Assembly (NCBI GenBank): GCA_902806575.1
Contig: CADCXD010000007.1
Location: 868,001-932,000 of the forward strand
Source of the DNA: Jackrogersella multiformis
Lineage: Eukaryota; Ascomycota; Sordariomycetes; Xylariales; Hypoxylaceae
Length of the DNA stretch: 64,000 nt
Direction: 5' to 3'
Notes under the pieces: generated by a model
What the model saw: the letters and a program-made list of their open reading frames with translations, nothing else
Databases searched by the model: none
What the model was told of the DNA's origin: nothing
Position numbers and translations under genes: made by a program
Part shown: piece after piece, positions 57,714 through 64,000 of the stretch
Layout: the number at the start of each line of letters is the position of its first letter
Numbering within the stretch: the first letter of the stretch is position 1

Positions 57714-59224
57714 ATGTCCAAATCGCCATCATCAGAAGTGATGAACATCACGAACATGCTTGACAAAAAGCATGCAGCAGCAGCAGCCGCCGCCGCCGCC
57801 GCAGCGTCGGGTCCCTCCCCGGATCACCAGCTTCTTCCTCATCCGCACCTAACTCAATCTGGTATCGACCGTTCGAATTCGCCGCATGGATCAGAGCATT
57901 CCTATCACTCAGGCCCCCGCGGCGGCCAGCCATTAGAGGGCCTTAATGGCATGGGCAACGGACGACCTTACGGATCCCCATCTGTTATGCAGACGACGAT
58001 TCCGCTCTCTGGTCCGAATATGTCTATGCCTCCTGGCATGATGATCCCGCGTATGCCGCCGGTTGCACATGGGCTTCCCATGTCCTACAATAAACCACCA
58101 GAGATGCCGCAGCAGCCGCAGCCTCCAACCAAGGCGTATCCGTGTAGTACGTGTAACAAGGCCTTCGCGCGGCGTAGTGATCTGGCTAGGCATGGTATGA
58201 TATTTCCCATAAGTAACCGAGATCTTCAATGCTAATAAATATAATAGAACGTATACACAGTGGAATTCGACCACATGTGTGTGACTTCGAAGGCTGTGGC
58301 AAGCAGTTCATTCAGCGATCTGCGCTCACGGTGCATCAACGAGTCCACACGGGTGAAAAGCCGCATATGTGCGAGCGCTGCGGGAAGGTATTCATAATAT
58401 CCCTATCTATCTGAAGACGGGGAAAATACTAACGTGTGAGTTAGCCATTTAGTGATAGCAGCTCGTTAGCTCGGCATAGACGCATTCATTCGGGTAAGAG
58501 ACCGTATAAATGCCCCTATGCGAACTGCCAGAAGACTTTCACCCGGCGAACTACGTTGACTCGACACCAAAATCAGCATACAGGGACAGTGGAGGAGGCG
58601 GCAGCTGCTACGGCTAACGCATTAGCTGCTGCCCAGGCTAACAGAGCGGCCGCGACAGCAGGTCGAGGAGGACACAGTGACGGAGATCCCGGTTCGAATC
58701 ATGGATCCCCATTGAACACGCCGTCACCTGGTCAAAGACATATGTCTATATCACCTAGCGCCGAGCTGGCCGCGGCAAACGCGATGCGGAACAGCGATTA
58801 TTCTTCATACGTACCCAACGTTCCAGTTCACATGCGTACCGATATGCAGTCGCAAAGCCCTACATCTGCTCCGGCCTATGCCACTGGCATGCGACCTACG
58901 TCTCATCCGAACATCTACCCTCCACCGCCGACTCTAGAACCCAGTGTTGAATCGCATCAGTCAGGAACTGGCAGCACTGGTGGAAGCCCGCACATGGGCA
59001 GCGTGGGATGGCAATCTCCTTCTCACATGGCCTCTCCAACGCACAGCAACGGTGGCAATAGCTACGTGTACCCCGATCCCGACCAGCCCTTTCTAAGTAG
59101 CGGGAGTATGGGTCAGATGTACTACAATGGGGGAGCTCAGATTCGACGACCGACCAGTGTGGAACCTGGTTCTGCGACTTACGATGTTAAGCCGCGTCCG
59201 AACGAGCTATGGGCAAGTCAATAG
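57714..59224 (+). CDS. C2H2 zinc-finger transcription factor (four fingers)
   Basis: Three exons (57714-58194, 58248-58387, 58445-59224) encode 466 residues. The N-terminus has a polyalanine run (about residues 21-31) and Pro/Met/Gly-rich disorder. Four tandem Kruppel-type fingers follow from about residue 142: YPCSTCNKAFARRSDLARH, HVCDFEGCGKQFIQRSALT, HMCERCGKPFSDSSSLARH and YKCPYANCQKTFTRRTTLT, joined by linkers such as HTGEKPH. Intron 1 splits the first finger's ERIHSG linker and intron 2 interrupts the third finger. The C-terminus is Ser/Pro/Gln-rich and ends with KPRPNELWASQ. The finger block resembles a conserved Sordariomycete regulator group (Con7-like proteins come to mind), but I cannot confirm that name. 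A nuclear DNA-binding role is secure. The first ATG used is at 57714; an upstream in-frame frame starts only at TTG. Confidence 0.92.
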
Positions 59225-61739
59225 TATGACAACCAGAGCGGTTCAGGCTGGGCCTTGGACGAGCCGGCGATGTCGTGGGAGCCATTCCAATTCTATTACC
59301 CACAGGGAGATGGAAATACCCAATAGATTTCGTTTGTCCCTTGCATCTTCTCCTTTGTTACGGACTCAATACCCAATGGCACGGCACGGTGTGATTATTT
59401 GCGATACGCGTTCGAGAGGGGACTACCAAATGGCGTTTATTTTCTTCTCTTTTATTGGTTTGTTTTTGTCATCTTCGAGGCTTCAGACGAGGAATCCACC
59501 TGCGTCGAGGCAGTTTCACCCAGCTCAGTCTAGAGGTGCGCGCCTCATATTAATCGGCATCGGCATCGGCCCGAAACACCAGTGGAAATTTATAATATAA
59601 AGAGCCTCTCTTGCCTCTTGATGGATTCAACTAAGGTTGAGATGGCCAACTGGACTTCGATTCTTCCCTCCAATTCAAGATAATCTGGTTGGGCTCGGTG
59701 ACCTTCACGACAATACATCACGTATAATTGGTGAAGGGGGGGGACGGGGGAAAAGGAAAACTACCTAGGAATAAGGGTATCAGGAAATAAGTTGGTTTAC
59801 GGACGCACGAAGATTTTGTTTTGTTTGCCCAGCGGTAGCAAATAAGACAGTTGGGATTTGACTCGGTGCGGTAAATCGCACGATAAAGCGACTCGAAATG
59901 TACAAATCGACAAGGCGTTAGCAGAAGAGGAATTGTCGACATTGAGCAATCAAGAATGAATGAGGAAAATTTCGGCAATTTTTCGGATCAAGAGCGTCTC
60001 TTCCTTGATATTACATACCTAGGAGGTATGCCTGTTACCTTAGGTGTTACCTTAGGAGGTATCTACCTAATTATCTAGGTTGGAAGATAGATAGGTACCT
60101 GCTACGGACGAGGCAACCCTTAGGTTGAGGTTTGAAGCTATAGGCTAGACGCTAGAGGCTAGGTAGTAAATCGACTTGCGATTGGTTTGAGAACTGCCCG
60201 ATAACTCGATAACTCGGTTTTATTTTGATGGTTTTATTTTAATGAAACTTTGGGTGACACGTGGTTATGTTTGTGCTTATGTAAATGTAAAAATCCTTAA
60301 TTGCCACTGCCGTCGTCAAAGTTTACGAATTTATAACTTTTAACTTTATTATTTCGCCTTTCCGTCTTTCGTTTTACTACCCACCTAGGTAAAGTATATC
60401 ACCGCAGATCTCATCTCAACTGGCTTATCAGGGTAAATCGCGATAGGCTCCCGCTACGGCATGAGATCTTCGCGCTAAAAACCTCCCGGGGTAGGGAAGG
60501 GTCACTAACCTTAGTCGACGTGATAGTTGGGGGTACCATGCTTTGTCACAACGTCGAGTACCTACCTACCTAGGTACATATATAGGTAGTATTTGGATGC
60601 AGGCTACCCAAGAAGTTTACCTACCTAGCACAAGGTATACCTTATCTCCCGTATCAGACTATCGGAGCCTAGAGATCACAACATCTACTAATCTACTAAT
60701 TTACTAATCTACTATGTCAGCCGTGGCTCATAATGTTAGGTTAGGGAATTATTTCCAGAGTAACGATGTATCACTTCTCGATTCTCGCTCCTTGCTTCTC
60801 GTACGATTGTGACGATTTTTGGATGTTAGCTAAGTTGCCAAGGGGGCATGGAAACCCCGGATTTGACATTTTGTCTACCTACACTATTTGTCGATTCGTT
60901 GATTTTTTGATTTGTGATCATATGGGGCCGCTGATACAACTGGGTCAGAACTAGGGTATGGCGGCTTATACGGCGCGATCCGTCGTTCCTCTTATTATCG
61001 ACCCTGCAAAAAAATTCTATCTTTCTCAATCTTTTCAAATATAGGTAGGTATCAGGCATCTTCGATGTCTCAAGGGAAGACTACTTCCTACAGGCTCTCA
61101 CGAAGCCCTGCAACTTACCGCCATCTCTTTGCATCGGGGCACGGGGCTTTCAGCTTGGAGCTTGGAGCTTGACAGCGAAGCACTATGCGAGCTATCTAAA
61201 CAAGCGTGGGACCGGGTCCGAGCCTCTTGGTAGGGAATTATTGATTATTCGATCATTGCATTGGGATATTCGATGTTGACAAGCATCTGATGCATCAACG
61301 TCGCGTACGTGTGCTAGCTGAGCTAGATCCTAGGACCGAAAATTTTCACTTACTGCTACTACTAAACCAATGCCATCTACCTATTCATAAAAAGCGTAGT
61401 TTTCAAGAAGATTTTTATTTATCTAGTCACGATCTAACTTCATAGTTTAGTGGTCTTCTACACAGTCTAGAATAGCCGAGGATGTCGTTGTGGTGTAGCT
61501 GATTAGTAGTTACCTACCCCTATTGGCGATCTCATCTTACCCTTTCCACATTAGAGCGTCTTCTAAAGCTCAAATATCTCGTTCCTTTATCAATTCGGCA
61601 TGAAGGACTAGCGCTATCATCGAGCTCTCCTTTCTTTCAATAAGGGGAGAATAAGGGCCTCCATGCGACTCTTCTACGAGTTGTGCCCCCGACCTCCACG
61701 ATTTTCGTTCGAGATTGCTATTTCCGAAACTCGCAGAAC
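59225..61739. other. intergenic region, 2.5 kb
   Basis: It begins with the 3' flank of the C2H2 gene (C/T-rich, no palindromic motif until about 59,760). Motif clusters follow at 60,015-60,100, 60,385 and 60,555-60,625. No coding frame is supported. Confidence 0.45.
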
Positions 61740-63121
61740 ATGGCGAGCATATACGAGTTGCTGTCGCCTATAAATGGCAGAAACGTAATGGAAACAGAAG
61801 CGAAAGACCAAGACGATGTTGCCAGAGTCGACGACGCACCAGAGACGACACATTTTATCGTGGAATTCATCTTGGATGTGGTCTGTCCGTACTGTTACAT
61901 CGGATTTAGGAATCTCGACGCTGCCATCACAGCCTACAAACAGAGTCATCCCGAAGCAACATTCGAGGTGGTTTGTTCGCCGTTCTTGCTCGATCCGCTC
62001 GCAGCTCGAAGTGGTGAGTTCCCCTATTCAACTTTCATGGTTCAAGTGTGAATAAACCACAATGTTCTCTACTCTTCACTCCCTCATTCCATCTCGACGG
62101 CTGTAGATCTAGCAAATATACAGCTACCCGCTCTGGCTCAAACCCAACCAAGCGATAGAAAGATCCATAATGCCTCTACAACCCCTGAAACCAGCTCCAG
62201 ACACAACCCATGAGCACAGTCTTCAGCAGTCTTCAGCCTCGTCTTCCTTTCCGGGACGTCTGAAGATCACAAGAAAACCTGCAACTGGCGAGTTATCTAA
62301 CGGGCTACTCACTCCAGCATACGACAAACTCACGTACCTCACCGTCCCGAAGCACAGCTCCGAGTACTGGGCCAGCCTGGGCGAGCCGGCCGGCATCAAC
62401 TTCCGGTGGGAGGGCCGCACGGGGAGCACGCGCGACGCGCACAAGCTGCTGCGCTTCGCGCTCGAGGGCGCGTCGCCCACGACGGCCCGGAGCACGGCCT
62501 TCGCCGCGCAGAGCCGGGGTCCGGGCCAGCACCCCCTGCACGCACCGACCGTCGATCCACTTCTATCCGACTCCTCCTCCGCGACCGACGCGCCCCACCC
62601 ACCACCTCCACCACCACCACCAACATCCACAACAACACCACCGCACGGCCCAGCCCTGCAGCTCCGCACGCTCGCCGCGCTCCTGGCCGCGCACCACGAG
62701 TCCGGCGGCGACATCTCCTCGCGCGCGCAGCTCGCGTCCCTCGGCGCGGCCGCCACGCGCCTGCCCGCCGCCGCCGTCGACGCCGTGCTGCGCAGCGAGG
62801 CCCGCGACCGCGCCCTCGACGCCCTCGCCGCCGACGCCCAGGCCGCGCGCGAGCGCCGCGGCTTGCGCGTGCGCGCCGTCCCCACGTTCGTCGTTAACGA
62901 TCGCTTTGTCATCGGCGGGGCGCAGAGCTGTGGGTTTCTCGTGGCCGAGTTCGAGAGGGTGAGGGGGGGGGGGGGGGATGGGGATTTGGGAGGGAGGGGG
63001 AGGATGGGGAGATGGAGGGGAGAGGACAGGGAGAGGGGAGGGAGAGCGTGGAGAGGCCGGCTACGGCGTAGGAGAAGTTATCTAGGTACTGCAGGCCCGG
63101 GCGTTCTTATGTCAGAGGTGA
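61740..63121 (+). CDS. DsbA-family thioredoxin-fold oxidoreductase (FrnE/2-hydroxychromene-isomerase-like)
   Basis: Exon 1 (61740-62013) encodes a leader and the first beta strand with the redox motif VVCPYCYIG (Cys49, Cys52), then EVVCSPFLLDP. Exon 2 begins at 62318, where splicing gives AARSAYDKL. It continues with GINFRWEGRTGSTRDAHKLL, AAHHESGGDISSRAQLAS and, near the end, VPTFVVNDRFVIGGAQSCGF, all in the order expected for DsbA-like proteins. A Pro/Thr/Ser-rich insert (HPPPPPPPPTSTTTPPHG) interrupts the helical part, which is unusual. The end is uncertain: reading through gives a basic low-complexity tail to 63126, whereas a donor at 62959 and acceptor at 63094 give FER|ARAFLCQR and a stop at 63121. 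The 304-nt first intron is long for this window and may hide a small exon. Substrate unknown. Confidence 0.78.
62963..62977 (+). repeat. G15 homopolymer
   Basis: Fifteen consecutive G lie just after the conserved end of the DsbA-like domain. The tract is within the proposed last intron or, if that intron is not spliced, in the coding tail. Confidence 0.9.
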
Positions 63122-64000
63122 CGTAAGTTGAGCTGCGTTACTGAGGTTTTAGGTTCGAGATTCGAGGTTCGAGGTCTGGATCTGGATCTTCCACCTTAGA
63201 TGGCTAGGGCAGGTGGATGACTAAAATACCGGCTTGTATAAAGAAAGGGGAGATTGCTTCGCGCGGGAACACGCGATGAGCAGGCATGCAGGATAGATAG
63301 ATCTGATATGAGATTTCTCACCTGCTGTTGATCAACCGATTTGGATAGGGTCTTCCCGATAAGATCATGTTTGGCTAAGGGTGGGAAAAGGGCTGGTTCA
63401 TGGAATGGGATACAACTGGCTAGGGTTATTAAAAAGCAATGACAGTGTACGTGATCACTCGAATACAAAAAAATAAAAATAACGTAATTTATTACTGTAG
63501 TTCACTCTCCTCCCATCTCTACCCAGGTCCTTCGTTGTTTCGAATAAGGGGCCTGGATGGAAAATAAGGTGATACCGAGTATGTAAAATCTCGGGTTGCC
63601 GCTTTATGCAGTAATTAAAACCTATGTGGTTGGCCGTACGCTTAGCTAATATGAAACATGGCGAAATAAAAAGGGGACAGAGGGAACGGGGTAGAGAAAT
63701 GGTGAAAGAGAGCAGATAGAGTATTGCTACTCGGGTTTGACCTACCCTGCCGGAATTAATATCTGGGCACTCAGGTACCTAGGGTAGCCATGCCAATTAT
63801 AGTACCTTACCGAAGGTCATCTCCCGCCATGATAGTACGGTAGAATTGTATCCAACTCAAGTCACATAGCGGCATAGCGTAGTACGTCAAGTTTAGTTTG
63901 CACTTATGCCATTTTTATAAATGCAGCGTAAAGACGCAGACTCGCCTGAAAAGACATCCTCGCCGCGTATTAGCAGCTACAAAAGGGTATTTTTGCATGC
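63122..64000. other. 3' flank, no gene seen
   Basis: The end of the window shows no supported coding frame. Short direct repeats (gattcgaggttcgagg-type) occur at about 63,158-63,175, and one palindromic motif lies near 63,775. Confidence 0.45.

Noticed and set aside
1..64000. CRISPR arrays, operons, bacterial ribosome-binding sites or a secondary-metabolite cluster
   Set aside because: The window is fungal nuclear DNA with spliced genes; no regularly spaced direct repeats and no polyketide synthase, NRPS or terpene enzymes were seen.

Overview
This window is nuclear DNA from a filamentous ascomycete. The genes carry many short GT..AG introns (46-96 nt, a few longer), and the proteins are typically fungal (GH81 glucanase, QDE-2-type Argonaute, CAX exchanger, Stn1, GPI-anchored Cys-rich protein). 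Codon and intron style fit Sordariomycetes, perhaps Xylariales, but that placement is inference. Intergenic DNA is peppered with a short palindrome built on TACCTAGGTA, which is essentially absent from exons.

Layout. 1-3.5 kb: no gene. 3.6-4.2 kb: small secreted protein (-). 5.05-5.14 kb: tRNA-Tyr with a canonical intron (-). 5.3-9.7 kb: an amidase (-), an unidentified open frame (-) and an anion:cation-symporter-type MFS permease (+) that carries a one-base frameshift; together they look like a nitrogen-scavenging pair. 11.0-12.7 kb: second MFS transporter (+). 13.2-14.5 kb: two-domain glyoxalase I (-). 15.3-17.2 kb: vacuolar Ca2+/H+ exchanger (-). 19.3-22.1 kb: GH81 endo-beta-1,3-glucanase (-). 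23.4-24.2 kb: telomere-capping Stn1 (-). 24.7-25.7 kb: J-domain protein (-), divergent from a cytidine-deaminase-fold protein (26.0-26.5 kb, +). 26.84-26.97 kb: tRNA-Lys(CTT) (-) interrupted in its D stem by a 55-bp insertion that looks like a spliceosomal intron. 30.8-34.3 kb: Argonaute (+). 34.8-37.0 kb: 14-TM drug-efflux MFS (-). 39.7-40.5 kb: GPI-anchored Cys-rich surface protein (+). 40.7-40.9 kb: hairpin repeat. 41.8-42.2 kb: small mitochondrial protein (+). 42.5-43.2 kb: RING E3 (-). 43.5-57.7 kb: a roughly 14-kb stretch with at most one weak gene, AT-rich in its first half. 57.7-59.2 kb: four-finger C2H2 transcription factor (+). 61.7-63.1 kb: DsbA-family oxidoreductase (+).

The genes are mostly unrelated housekeeping and accessory functions; I see no biosynthetic cluster. 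I rebuilt exons by hand, requiring GT/AG ends, matching phase and family-consistent sequence across each junction. Total exon lengths are divisible by three in every spliced gene except the frameshifted permease. The most unusual object is the tRNA-Lys insertion: 5' GTTAGT, an exact TACTAAC and a terminal AG, at a position where nuclear tRNA introns are not normally found.
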